Shown here in pieces: positions 11,950 through 22,138 of a stretch of DNA of 64,000 nt. A program made the position numbers and the translations under genes. How positions within the stretch are numbered: the stretch's first letter is position 1; every line of letters begins with the position of its first letter. The DNA comes from Tricholoma matsutake (lineage: Eukaryota > Basidiomycota > Agaricomycetes > Agaricales > Tricholomataceae), in contig AP026546.1 of the NCBI GenBank assembly GCA_026075535.2, forward strand, positions 8,122,001-8,186,000, read 5' to 3'. The notes below the pieces were generated by a model. The model saw nothing but the letters and a program-made list of their open reading frames with translations, had not been told where the DNA came from and made no database searches.

Positions 11950-12220
11950 TATTAACTACATCCCTTGCATTGGATGTGAGGGATACGCCATTAATTACAT
12001 AAAAAAAAACCTCCCCCACACAAGGTGCAAGGGGGAGTCCTACAAATAGATACATATAAAACTAATCTCCCCTTGCATTGAATGCGAGGGGAGCACTACA
12101 ATTATAAAGAAAAAGAAAGAAAAACCCCTTACCCACATAAAATGCAGGTGAGGGGGAAGGTATTACCATAAATTAAAAATGAAAAAAACTGCCCCACACA
12201 AAATGCGGGGGCAGCCTGGT
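11950..12220. repeat. series of C-rich/G-rich hairpins in TIR-2 copy b
   Basis: Five stem-loops occur in a row: ATCCCTTGCATT.../GTGAGGGAT (about 11959-11984), CTCCCCCACAC.../GCAAGGGGGAG (about 12010-12035), CTCCCCTTGCATT.../GCGAGGGGAG (about 12066-12092), CCCCTTACCC.../GTGAGGGG (about 12125-12155) and CTGCCCCACAC.../GCGGGGGCAG (about 12190-12215). Loops share ACA.AATGC-type sequence, and A-rich DNA separates the units. Several compensatory differences keep the stems paired. Confidence 0.6.
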
Positions 12221-12540
12221 GAGTCATGCCTGTCATCCTGTCCCCATTGTCCTGGGTGCCAGGCCTTCATTGTTGCTGTCCTCATCGTTGCCATCCTGGG
12301 CATCATTTCTGTGCTGCTCCTGGTTGTCATGCCCTTCCTGGTTGTTGTTGCTGTCCTGGCCATCTCCCACTGTGTGGTGGTGGCCATGCTTTGCATTCTC
12401 AGGGTTCTGGTGCTGGTAGGGGGTGGCATCATTGTTGTCATCGACTGCACACACTCATGATCCACCCTACAAGCAGAGGCTCGCAGGTGTGGGGTGGGTG
12501 TGTTGGGTTGTCTCATGTTCAGCCGTCCTTGCCAGTAGAG

Positions 12541-13090
12541 TAGAATCTATATAACAAAAGAAATGAGTTACTTAGTTTAAAAACAAAAAGCAAACAAAAA
12601 AAAAATTATGTAGGGCCCAAACAATGCGATTTGTGTCATTTGGGCCTGTGTTCTATCCAGTCAGCTTGTTTGCCATCATTACCAGTAGAGTAGAACCTAT
12701 AAAACAAAAGAAATGAGTTACTTAGTTTATAAAAACAAAAAGCAAACAAAAAAAAAATTATGTAGGGCCCAAATGACATGATCTGCATTATTTGGGCCCA
12801 TTTTCCATCCAGTCAGTTCATTTGCTGTCATTACCAGTAGAGTAGAACCTATAAAACAAAAGAAATGAGTTAGTTAGTTTATAAAAACAAAAAGCAAAAC
12901 AAAAAAAAAAATATGTTTGGGCCTGTGTTCTATCCAGTCAGCTCGTTTGCAGGTGGTGGCATTGTTACCAGTAGATTATAACCTGGAAAACTAAAGAAAC
13001 AGGTTAGTTAGTTTATAAAAACAAAAAGCAAACAAAAAAACTTATATAGGGCCCAAATGACACGATCTGCATCATTTGGGCTGGCATTCC
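12541..13090 (-). repeat. tandem array of about 150-bp palindrome/intron-like units (copy b)
   Basis: Four units start at about 12541, 12690, 12841 and 12970. Each reads, on the plus strand, AGTAGAGTAGAACCTATAAAAC..., an A-rich stretch with GAGTTAGTTAGTTTATAAAAAC, then TAGGGCCCAAAT...ATTTGGGCCC. On the minus strand each unit is a palindrome, a donor-like (G/A)TAAGTTT, a T-rich segment with CTAACTAAC, and an acceptor-like TTTAG or CTAG. It is not coding. The same array, with more units, occurs in copy a (51000-52140). Confidence 0.75.
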
Positions 13091-13340
13091 ATCCAGTTGT
13101 TTGGGCCCATTTCCTGTGCATTGTGGTGTGTTGGTTGTTGGCTAGAGGGGCAGCAGTTGATAATGGCATGGTGGTGGTGGTGGTGAGAGAAAGGAGGGAG
13201 GGAGGGAGGTGGAGGGGGCATTGTTGACAGTGGTGGTGGTTGAATGATGAGCTGGCAATGTTGATGATGCAGCTGTATGCTTTGTCATACACAGCCACTC
13301 AATGTGGTACTTAGATCAACTTATGTTGTATATTATTAGA

Positions 13341-13413
13341 ATGGCACTATGGTCTAATAGTATATTGCACCTGTTTAATTCAACCCTGAGGTCCAGGGTT
13401 TAATCCTCAAAGG
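13341..13413 (+). other. tRNA-like sequence in TIR-2 copy b (right)
   Basis: ATGGTCTAATAGTATA resembles the A box of tRNAs such as tRNA-Glu or tRNA-Asp, and CAGGGTTTAATCCTC resembles a B box about 35 nt later. Stems are incomplete. It points toward the right TIR, mirroring the left tRNA-like sequence. Confidence 0.45.
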
Positions 13414-14202
13414 TTTCCTTTTTAATAGTAAGGACTACTGATTAAATCCTAGTGGAGTCCCAGTGGATTCCCAGTAGAGTCCTGGTAGAGTCCTGGTGGA
13501 TTCCTGGTGGATTCCTGGTACCAGAGTCCTGGGGAATTCCAGGAATTCCTCCTGGAAGAGTGTAATTTACCAGGAATCCCCCTGGAATGGGAAGAGTCAG
13601 GAATATATACTTGAGTGACAAATGGCTGGAACATTGGTTCCCAATAATCCTCCAGGAATACATGGGGGAGGACGAAGACCTCCCATTGCTCCAGCTGCTA
13701 TCCCCATTTGTTGCCATTGCAGTCCTTGGTTTTGCAGCCATCACCATCCCTGGTTTGCACCCTGGTGGTTGGGTGTTGGTGGTATCACAGCAGCAAGGAT
13801 ATTCCTTGCTTATGCTTATTTACCAAAGGCCTCATACTTCAGCCTCACTGATCCTTACAAACAAATCATCATCACTACCACCACCATCATCATCAGTTTC
13901 ATACTCTAGAGTCTCTTTCAATAGATCTCTTCTGCTCATTCTGTCTCTGTGCCTTTTCTTTAGTGAATCTTTCTGAGATTACACTTTTTTTTGAACACCA
14001 CATCAAGGGATTTTTCTGCCAGCTCACCACTGCCCCCACCTTTTTCTTTGATCTCATGTTTGCTGACTCATTTTTCATTCCAATCTTGGATCATCCCCAT
14101 TGCCCATCCTGCCGATTATGTGCAAGCAAGTGCATGCTGTTGCCGACACTCTAGTGAGTGAGCTGAACCCACCATCCCCTTCATTGCCACCACTGACATC
14201 AA

Positions 14203-15215
14203 GTGGAATCATCCCATCACTTGCCAATTAGTGCACATACAGCCAGACACCTTATCAACTCTGACTCTGATTCTTCCTCCTCTGGCTCAGACACCATCTT
14301 CACTTTACTGCTAAATAAAATGTCCACAAACACCACTGCCAAGATCATCCACACTGAGCCAAAATGCATCCCACTCTTGTCCCCTGGTGAGATCTTGCTC
14401 TTGGTCATGCGCCAATGGGAGATGGCTTGTGATGATTTCTTCTCTGCAAACAAGAAACTTGAAGAGTCGGACTGCATGTCTGCCATCTTACCAGGGTTAA
14501 AAGACATGCATGCTAGAGACTGGGTCATGACCCATCATGAACACTTGAGGTCACTCGCCTTCCCAGATTTCATGAAGGACTTCCATAAGGAATTCCTCCT
14601 GAGTGGGTGGGATGACAAGCTGCACTCCTGCATCTGCAACTCTCACCTCAAGTTCTCAGAGTCATTCCCCAAATGGGTGAATGACATTCGCCACTCGAAC
14701 ATCATCCTGCAAGGTACTGCTTACCACTTTGCCAACGATGCACTCCATATCCAACTCAAAACACTTCTTGATGCCAACCTGCACATCCATGCTAAGAACC
14801 ACAACATTAAAGACATTATTGAAGCCAGTACACATAATACTGGCAAAAAGACACTGGAAGCACACCACACCTGCTGGATCACTGAGCTCTGCAACCTGGC
14901 TGATGAACGTGCTCATGACACAAAACAGTATCTTGAAGCAGCTGAGGATTTTCAGTGGGCTCCAAAGCACCAAGCACTGAGCAGTAACTCTTGAATGTAA
15001 AATGTCACATCAACTTCTAAACCCTGCCCCTTCTCCACTACATCCTCCACTTGCTCCAAACCACCCTGTCTCACAGATAATGCATGTTCCCTACTGTTCA
15101 GACATCAAGGGTGTTTGAAATGTTGTCATGGATACCAGAACCACCATGCACCAGATTGCCCCAACAATTTCCCTGAAGGACAAGTTGCAGTTGAAAAGCT
15201 TCTCAGAGAACTTTG
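14203..15215 (+). pseudogene. Gypsy-C gag fragment
   Basis: An open frame of 263 codons (14203-14994) has the capsid-type gag of Agaricomycete Ty3/gypsy chromoviruses: SPGEILLLVMRQWEMACDDFF, then LPGLKDMHARDWVMTHHEHL, then FPDFMKDFHKEFLLSGWDDK, then KWVNDIRHSNIILQGTAYHF. After its stop, the zinc knuckle CLKCCHGYQNHHAPDCPN is readable near 15100. The same protein type, more decayed, occurs in Gypsy-B. Protease and pol are missing: at about 15215-15225 the sequence switches to the truncated C-terminus of the Helitron helicase on the opposite strand. No LTR was identified. Confidence 0.8.
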
Positions 15216-15222
15216 AGACCTA

Positions 15223-16475
15223 TTACTTATACCCAGTTCTGTTGAAATGTTTTTCTTACATAATATAACTGGCATTCCAATGTATATTGGAATAACTCCA
15301 GGAAGAGCTGCTTCACTATCCAACTTTGATACATCTAGTGTTTGCAGGTCTGGTCCATAGGACCAAGAAAAAGACCAAAACTTGACTGAATTGGACCAGA
15401 AAAGACTGGACCAAAGGTCTATTTATGGACCAGTCTTTTGCAGTCCAGTTGCTGGTCTTTCATTTTAAAAACTATATAGTAGAACCGATGAAAAACCAGT
15501 TGCAACCAGTCTTTTGTCCCAAAGTGTGTTTGACCTTACTCCCACACATATTTACTTCATTTTTAACACACCTAACCATCTGTACCATGTGATTTTACTG
15601 ATTCAACAGCCCTAATGAGTTGTGACTACAAACTACAAATTACAAACTACAAACCACAACTTGAATGCATGTCCTTTTGGTTTTGACCATATCTCAGTCA
15701 AATCTTGGCAGAATTCCTTAAAGTTGGACCAATATACAGGGAATTACAATATCTATCCATGAATTTAATATATATAAGGTATTGATCATGATAAATATGG
15801 GTTATTTTCTATGAGAACTTTTATGACAAAAGACTGGTCCTAAATGGTCCAGTTGCAGTCCCCAAATGTCTGGGTCAGTCCTAGACCAGCTGTGGTTGCC
15901 AGTTGCCCCATTTGGAAGTCAAAAACCAGACCAGACTGGACCTTTAAACACTAGATACATCAGCATTCAGCAAATCAGATCTTGAAGGCTGTGGTACAAC
16001 ATTTTTACCATTTACAGTATTCAATGCAGCACACACAGTTAGATCATCATTAGGACAGTTTGCACTTGCTTTTCACATGTTAATAGCTTGATGCAACAGG
16101 TTGGCTGCAACTATTTCTGCTGTCATCTGTACTTATGTTTATACCTTGTGGATTATCTGGAGACCTTACCACATGGCTATTGAATAATTTCACATCATCT
16201 GTTGTGCATGTAATCTAAGTACTGCCTGACCATATTCTGGATCATTCTTTATGCACTCCTGCTCTTCTAATATTATTACCTCTGTTACCAATTTCCAAGC
16301 CAGTTGACCCAGATGTTTCATTAGTTCTTGTTCAGTAGCTTTGGCATAGTCCTTAATTGGAGAGAATAATAGAATACCAAAAGCAGGGGGGTGTCACCAG
16401 TAAATATCATACCACCAAAAAACTCATTATTATCTTTTGCATACTGTAAAGCATGATCAGTATTAGACATGAGTT
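15223..16475 (-). pseudogene. Helitron PIF1-like helicase, C-terminal part
   Basis: After the Copia-B insertion the frame resumes at 16475 with MSNTDHALQYAKDNNEFFGG and motif III-like GMIFTGDTP. It continues through LGQLAWKLVTEVIILEEQE (about 16310-16250) and NCPNDDLTVCAALNTVNGK to the MITE at 15953. Beyond the MITE (15335-15223) it encodes DSEAALPGVIPIYIGMPVIL and NISTELGI, the conserved helicase C-terminal block (LPG.l.l..GMPVmLt.Ni.telgi.nG). It breaks off at about 15223, short of the expected end, and joins a gypsy gag sequence on the other strand. Confidence 0.83.
15336..15953. mobile_element. hAT-like MITE of the TIR-1 family
   Basis: A 618-bp element with ends TAGTGTTTGCAGGTCTGGTCC and GGACCTTTAAACACTA, flanked by a perfect 8-bp target duplication GATACATC (15328-15335 and 15954-15961). 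Both ends carry arrays of subterminal CCAGTT/GGTCCAGT motifs in opposite orientation. TAG/CTA termini, 8-bp duplication and subterminal motif arrays are typical of hAT elements. There is no coding capacity. It splits the Helitron helicase frame. Confidence 0.92.
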
Positions 16476-16749
16476 TGTTGGAGCAGACTATATATGCTGC
16501 ACAGAGGAAGAGACAACACATTCCTTACAACCTACCTGGGGTTTAGTTAGACTTACAGCTAGGGTTAGCAGAGGTAAGAACACTGTATTCCTACTATGGT
16601 ACAGGTTCTCCTTATATACATAATAATAAGGATGTCACATGACTCGGGAATGTGTTTACCACATGTATGTGCAGTAAGCGCAGTAACATGTGTATGCTGC
16701 ATGTATTGCCTCATGTATGCAGCATGTATCTCAGGGTTTAATTTCAACA
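16476..16749 (-). repeat. Copia-B 3' LTR
   Basis: 274 bp, TGTTGGAGCA...TTTCAACA on the plus strand. It carries an extra ATGTATGCAGC (11 bp) relative to the other LTR, a tandem-type duplication of adjacent sequence. TGTTG/CAACA ends are conserved. Confidence 0.95.
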
Positions 16750-16783
16750 CCCCCCCCCTCAAACTGTACAGTGCTCTAAGCAG

Positions 16784-19700
16784 CTAAGTTTGAATCTCAA
16801 AAGTAATTCCAAGAGAGTCTCTAAATTTCCTGAATAGGATGGCGCCAAGGTTCTTTGTGAACATGTCAGCCGGATTATCACTTCCAGGAATGAAAACAAC
16901 TGTGACTTCGTCATTTTCTATGCATTTGTGGGTATAGTGGTAGTGAATGTCTATATGTTTGGTCCTTCTTTCCTGAACTGGATTTGATCCGATAAAGATG
17001 GGTCCTTGATTATCAGCGCAGATTGGTACTCGCTTCACTGTATATCCAAGTTCCTGGAATAAGGACTCTATCCACACTATCTGTCGACAAGTGTCAGAGA
17101 GAGCCATATATTCAGCTTCTGTGGATGACAGTGCTACAGTTTTTTGTAAACAGGACTGCCAGCACACAATGCCACTCGCTAGAGTAGCAAAGTAACCCAT
17201 TGTAGATTGGCATTTGACAGTGTCAGCTGCCCAATCAGAATCTGTGAAGGCCTGTAGCCCTTCGGATTTCTCTCCATTGTAGACTATGTTATATTTCTGG
17301 GTTCCCACCAGATAGCACATGATGTACATCACTTTGTCTAGATGTTCTTGGCTAGGATTAGCCAAGAATTGCGACATCCTGATTACCACATAAGCGATAT
17401 CAGGTTGCATTCCGAGCATCAGATACAATAAAGATCTGATCACAGACTGATATTTTGATCTAAGCACTGCATTTGGCATTGCTGTGTTTTCTGATGGTTT
17501 GTAACCAGTTGGGAGCAGAGTGGGGGCAGCTTTGGCATTTGTCATCTCGAACCTCTCAAGCACTTTGGCAAGATATTCAGTTTAATCAAGTTTGACTTTG
17601 CTTGCAGTCTGGGTGATGCGCATGCCTAAGAATTCTGTGACTTTTTCAGTACTATGGCACTCCCAATGCTTCAGACAAGCATTCTTCTTTTCATCCACAA
17701 GTTTCTTGTTCTTCCCCATGAACAAGCCATCATCAACATAGACCAGCACAATAACAATGCTGCCTGTCTTAGGATCCTTGTGTATGAAAATGCTGGCATC
17801 AGAGCTGGCACGCACAAACCCAATGGTGTGCATAAATGCCTCTAGCTCTTTCCACCATGCTAGTGAGGCCTGTTTAAGGCCATACAATGTTCAGTGTAAG
17901 CGCATTACTTTGCACTCTTTTCCCTCGAGTCTGAAACCCTCAGGTTGATCCATATAGATCTCCTCTTCTAGTTTGCTGTATAAAAATGCAGTTTTTACAT
18001 CTAGACCGGTCATATACATGCCTTCTAGAGATGCAAGTGCAAACATGAGGCATACAGTCTCGTAGTGGACTACTGGTGAGAAAATCTCATCAAAGTCAAC
18101 ACCTTTGACTTGTGAAAAGCCTTTGGCCACGAGTCTGGCTCGTTTTCTTCCGTCTGATTTCATGGAGAAAACCCATCTATTTTTGATCTTTTTTGATCAT
18201 GTGGAAGATTGACGATGTCATAGACTTGTTGCTTGCAAAGAGCCTCTAATTCTTCACGACAAGCCTGTTTCCACTCATTTTGCTGCTGCCATGGTAGGCG
18301 CGCAATATCGCAAAATTGGTTTGGAACTTGGCTTATTCTGCTCGATGGTGTGACTGCTTTTGACAACAGCCAGTGGATAAGCTCATCTCCTCCTTCCTTG
18401 GTTATCTTTTTAATATAACCTGCTTTGTCTGGTTCCCCCATTGGGTGATCATGTTCTTGATTATTGGAATTGGGCACACTCTTGTGGGGTGCTGAACTTG
18501 GTCCAGTAACCAGTTCTTGTTGTTGAGATTGTGGTCGTGTTCGGTTATGATCCAAATCTTGACCCACAGATCTCTTCCAATATCAATCATGTGCAATGTC
18601 TCTCTCTATGTCAGAGGGGAGTCACTTCTCTCCATAGGTATTGCTGGGATGGTTTGGGATGTTCCTCTGCCTGCCTGATTGATGGGGCAATTGCTGCCAT
18701 TCCTGTTGATCTTCACGTCTTGGATGAAAGTCCTCAGTGGTAACTGGAGGCAGCAGAGGAGGAGCATCAGTTGCATCATCATGCGTCTTTTGCTCACTTG
18801 GTACATTATCATCATCATCTTTTGATGATGGAGGAAGGGGCAGATTTTGTGGCGGTATAGAATCATTGCCATCCATTCCAGATGAGTGGTCATCATCTTC
18901 TGGTTCTGGATGTGGAAAATCACCAAGGTCTGTCTTGGCAGGAGTTTTAGCTCCAGGACAGCATGGGAACAACGTTTCATCAAATAGTGCTGTAGCACCA
19001 ATAAATATTGCACCACTAAGTCACATGAAACGGTATGCTTTAATGCCATCTTCTAATCCAAAGTACATCATTAACTCTGATCGAGGAGATAATGTGGTTG
19101 GATGTTTTTCCTTGGGTAGGTAGATGTAAGCACCGCAACCAAAGACCTTCAGATTGTTTAGATCTGGGCGGACCTTTGTCAGGTCCTCAAAAGGTGTCAG
19201 CCATTTCAGGTACCTTATTGGGGTTTGGTTGTATAGGTGTGTTGCATGTTCAATGCAAAATTCCCACCATGATTGTGGTAGACAAGTGGTAAATTGCAGG
19301 GTTTGCGACTTTTCCATTATTGTCCTTATGGCGCACTCTGCATGCCCGTTCTGTTTGGTGAACATGGGGTGCAGACATCTCTATTTTGATGCCAAAATCC
19401 TTGAGCATATTTTGTAGCTCACGATCTTTGAACTCCCCCCCTGGATCGACATGCCAGCGCTTGATTGTAGCACCATATTGGGTTAAAGCCATTGCCTGAA
19501 ATTGTCTAATCACTGCAGCAGCGTCAGACTTCTTTTTAAGGCACTGGACCCAGATATGTGATGTCTTGTCATCCAGAAATACAATAAAGTATTTATGTTT
19601 GTGGTACGATAGTACTGGGAGTTCCTTTAGATCAGAATGTAGTAATTCAAAGGGTTCCTCTGTGCATGAATTTGATTTGGGAAAAGATTTTGATGTCATT

Positions 19701-20774
19701 TTCCCTTCAGTGCACCCTGGACATATAATTTTGTCTTTAGGAATAATTAAATTCCTCGGGAATTTGATGGTGCTTTTTCCCTAGTGCTTCTTTGGATGGG
19801 TGTCCAAGTCGCCTATGCCAAGTCAAGTAGTCAGCAACGTAAATGGTCGCGACATTGACCTTTTTGGTGCTCATTATATGAGTCCGAGCCCAATAAATTG
19901 TGTCACTTCTCCTAAGAGGGACACAATGCATAATTGGGTTTCCTTTCTCGATAAATGAAATGTGTGCAGAGGAACCACGCACATCACTTCCATCTTGTAA
20001 GAAGACGCCCATTGACATTAATTGAGTATTAATGTTGGGTATGTAGTAGATGGGGTATAATTGTGTTTCATGCATCTCTGACTTCCCGTGACATACTACC
20101 TGATGTCTAATGAAGACTGCTCCTTTTCCTACTATATGAGTAGTACCCATGGCTGTTTGAACCAGGGTAGAGTCCTTTCTTGCTAAAGGCTCATAAGAAG
20201 CGAAATCTTTCATTTCACCAGTGAAGTGTTTTGATGTGCCTGAATCCATGATCCAGTCAGCACCTTTCTTACAATTTCCATTTGCACACATAACACATAT
20301 ATTAAGATCTAAATAGTTCCATGATACATTTAATAGTGGTAAAATTTCACATGAAAAGTTTGCTGTAATCATTGGAATATTAATCTTAGTGCTTGTGGCA
20401 GGGAAAAGGACTGACCTGTCATCATATCCTCCTGTTTCAAGCAGTTCATCAACGGCTTTCCATACTTCCTCATCAGAAACCGGAGGTTCCAATCTAAGGG
20501 AGACAATGTTGTCTTCTACCTCCACGATCCTTGGTTCTGGTTCGATCCTCCTCCTCTTACCTTCTCACACCATTAGGTGCTCTTCCAGTGGTCGCAGATT
20601 TTTTGCACTGCATGGAAGATGCATTTGCTTGAGGGTGTCTTGAGCTTGCTGATATTCAGCATAAACCAAATGAGAGGTAGAGGCCACACCCATATATGCC
20701 TGTGCAGGTGGTTGGCAGTGAGGATCCCTTGTGGGAGTGTGGTCGTGCTTTTTGATGTGCTGAATGAGCGGCAT
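16784..20774 (-). pseudogene. Copia-B pol (protease, integrase, reverse transcriptase, RNase H)
   Basis: In order: protease WIMDSGTSKHFTG (about 20250); GAG-pre-integrase TWHRRLGHPSKEAL (about 19820-19780); integrase with LLHSDLKELP, VFLDDKTSHIWV and HVDPGGEFKD (19700-19430), then NGHAECAIRTIMEKSQTLQF; reverse transcriptase with ARLVAKGFSQVKGVDFDEIF, LDVKTAFLYSKL, LYGLKQASLAWW and an intact catalytic LVYVDDGLFMG (18163-17700); RNase H with FTDSDWAADTVKCQSTMGYF, LSSTEAEYMALSD and ADMFTKNL, ending at 16784. Lesions: TGA before TLYGLKQ (about 17889), TAA before TEYLAKVL (about 17583), and frameshifts near 20550, 19730, 19360, 19040 and 18160. The two stops fit CGA to TGA and CAA to TAA changes. 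Confidence 0.92.
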
Positions 20775-20878
20775 CAGCAGTATGATGGTGCCATTACCAT
20801 TTATGGTGGTAAAGGCACTGGAGGCAGGTGGGTATGTTTCTCTTTAGGCTTTTCCTCCTTAGTCTTTTTGTCCCCGTG

Positions 20879-21655
20879 TCATCCATGTTTTCGGGACAAA
20901 TCTCCATTGTTGTTTTGCCCTTCTTTGGGCTGCCATTTGGGGTTTCCCCCTTTGCGTTTGACAGCGGAAAGTTTGTTGGCCTGAGGCTGGCCAGTGGGCT
21001 TTCCTACTGCTGTGCGCCTTGAGGCTTCAGCAATAATGGAGTCCTTGACATGTTTAAATGTCAAGGCACTAGTAGCAGTCGTGTTAAGGACCGTGGCAGA
21101 CAAAGAATCATACTCGTGCAGCATCGCAGCAAGTAGGATCATTGCCTGAACTAGTTCGGGGATGGCAACATTGGCAGCCATGAGGCACTCGAACTTGTCA
21201 GCCATCTTAGCAATCTCTGGCGTGGGATTTGCAGCCGGAATTTTGATTGCTATTGCAGACCTAAAGTCCACAAAGACTTGGGAGGGGCCATCGACACCAT
21301 AATTGGTGCAAATGAGGTCCCACACCTCCTCAGCAGTGTCCTTGGTGTTGGCACGCTCCCAAATGGAGGGGGCCAGGCAGAGCACTAGGCTACCAATAGC
21401 CTGGTCATTTTTGTTGCTCCAGGTCTGGAGTTTGGCAGTAGCATCTGCTACAAGAGTAGCATTTGTTGCTGTCAAAGGAGGTGCCAGAGGCAGTTTGATT
21501 TCCCCCCCACTAGTTATCTGCCAGAGGCCCTGAGACCTGAGCCACGCCTTCATGGAGTTGGCCCATTGAATGTAATTTGAGCCATCGAAAGTTTGTACAA
21601 GTTTTTCAAGGGTTGAAGACATGATTATATGGTGGCAGCTGTTAAAAGTGCTCAA
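20879..21655 (-). CDS. Copia-B gag (UBN2-type)
   Basis: An uninterrupted 258-codon frame. Another ATG 11 codons downstream (MSSTLEKL) is an equally good start. The N-terminal motif FDGSNYIQWANSMKAWLRSQ is the gag signature of copia elements (WK/WANSMKA..). Further on are WERANTKDTAEEVWDLI and a basic C-terminal tail rich in K, R and G, suited to nucleic-acid binding. No canonical zinc knuckle is visible before the frame ends. The polyprotein continues in other frames downstream, so a frameshift separates gag from pol. Confidence 0.85.
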   Translation of the reverse strand: MSTFNSCHHIIMSSTLEKLVQTFDGSNYIQWANSMKAWLRSQGLWQITSGGEIKLPLAPPLTATNATLVADATAKLQTWSNKNDQAIGSLVLCLAPSIWERANTKDTAEEVWDLICTNYGVDGPSQVFVDFRSAIAIKIPAANPTPEIAKMADKFECLMAANVAIPELVQAMILLAAMLHEYDSLSATVLNTTATSALTFKHVKDSIIAEASRRTAVGKPTGQPQANKLSAVKRKGGNPKWQPKEGQNNNGDLSRKHG

Positions 21656-21870
21656 TCAGTCTTTTATCCAAGAAAACACATTTCACAATCTCAGGAAAAA
21701 ACACTCCTTCAGAGTGGTTAACCCTAGTCAACCTAGGTTTTAAGTGCAGCTCTCAGGGAGCGCAATGCAGCTCATGAAGAGCACAAGGTTATATTTTGGA
21801 GACGATGAAGTCAACATCGTTTGCAGCCAATTAAGGCACGTTCACGATGTGCCCAGCAGGGCCCATAACC

Positions 21871-22133
21871 TGTTGGAGCAGACTATATATGCTGCACAGA
21901 GGAAGAGACAACACATTCCTTACAACCTACCTGGGGTTTAGTTAGACTTACAGCTAGGGTTAGCAGAGGTAAGAACACTGTATTCCTACTATGGTACAGG
22001 TTCTCCTTATATACATAATAATAAGGATGTCACATGACTTGGGAATGTGTTTACCACATGTATGTGCAGTAAGCGCAGTAACATGTGTATGCTGCATGTA
22101 TTGCCTCATGTATCTCAGGGTTTAATTTCAACA
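21871..22133 (-). repeat. Copia-B 5' LTR
   Basis: 263 bp, identical to the 3' LTR except for one C/T difference at a CpG (GACTCGGG versus GACTTGGG) and the 11-bp indel. The primer-binding site GGTTATGGGCCCTG (minus strand) begins at 21870. A TATATAC box near 22013 (complement) may be the promoter. Confidence 0.95.
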
Positions 22134-22138
22134 GAGTT

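Larger units (their letters stand above)
11614..13682. mobile_element. TIR-2 non-autonomous DNA element, copy b
   Basis: A 2069-bp element whose left end CTGAACTTTACACTCCCC matches the left end of the copy at 49848, and whose right end (CATGGGGGAGGACGAAGACCTC) is a decayed inverted copy of it. The presumed 8-bp target duplication is imperfect: CTGTTGCT (11606-11613) and CCATTGCT (13683-13690). Subterminal DNA is full of TCCTGGTGGATTCCTGG-type repeats. Inside, from left to right: a minus-strand tRNA-like sequence, a series of C-rich hairpins, simple-sequence DNA, a tandem array of 150-bp units, and a plus-strand tRNA-like sequence. No transposase is present; mobilisation in trans is inferred. 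Confidence 0.75.
16476..22133 (-). mobile_element. Copia-B, Ty1/copia LTR retrotransposon (youngest LTR element here)
   Basis: LTRs at 16476-16749 (3') and 21871-22133 (5') differ by one substitution (CG versus TG) and one 11-bp indel. A 5-bp target duplication GAGTT lies at 16471-16475 and 22134-22138. The primer site GGTTATGGGCC lies just inside the 5' LTR (minus strand), and the polypurine tract GAGGGGGGGGG (complement of 16750-16760) abuts the 3' LTR. It encodes gag, protease, integrase, reverse transcriptase and RNase H with only a handful of lesions. It sits inside the Helitron helicase gene right after Walker B. Confidence 0.96.

Noticed and set aside
11950..12220. GC hairpins followed by T runs (minus strand), like bacterial intrinsic terminators
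   Set aside because: The window is fungal (introns, KDZ, LINE); the hairpins are part of repeated TIR elements, not downstream of bacterial genes.
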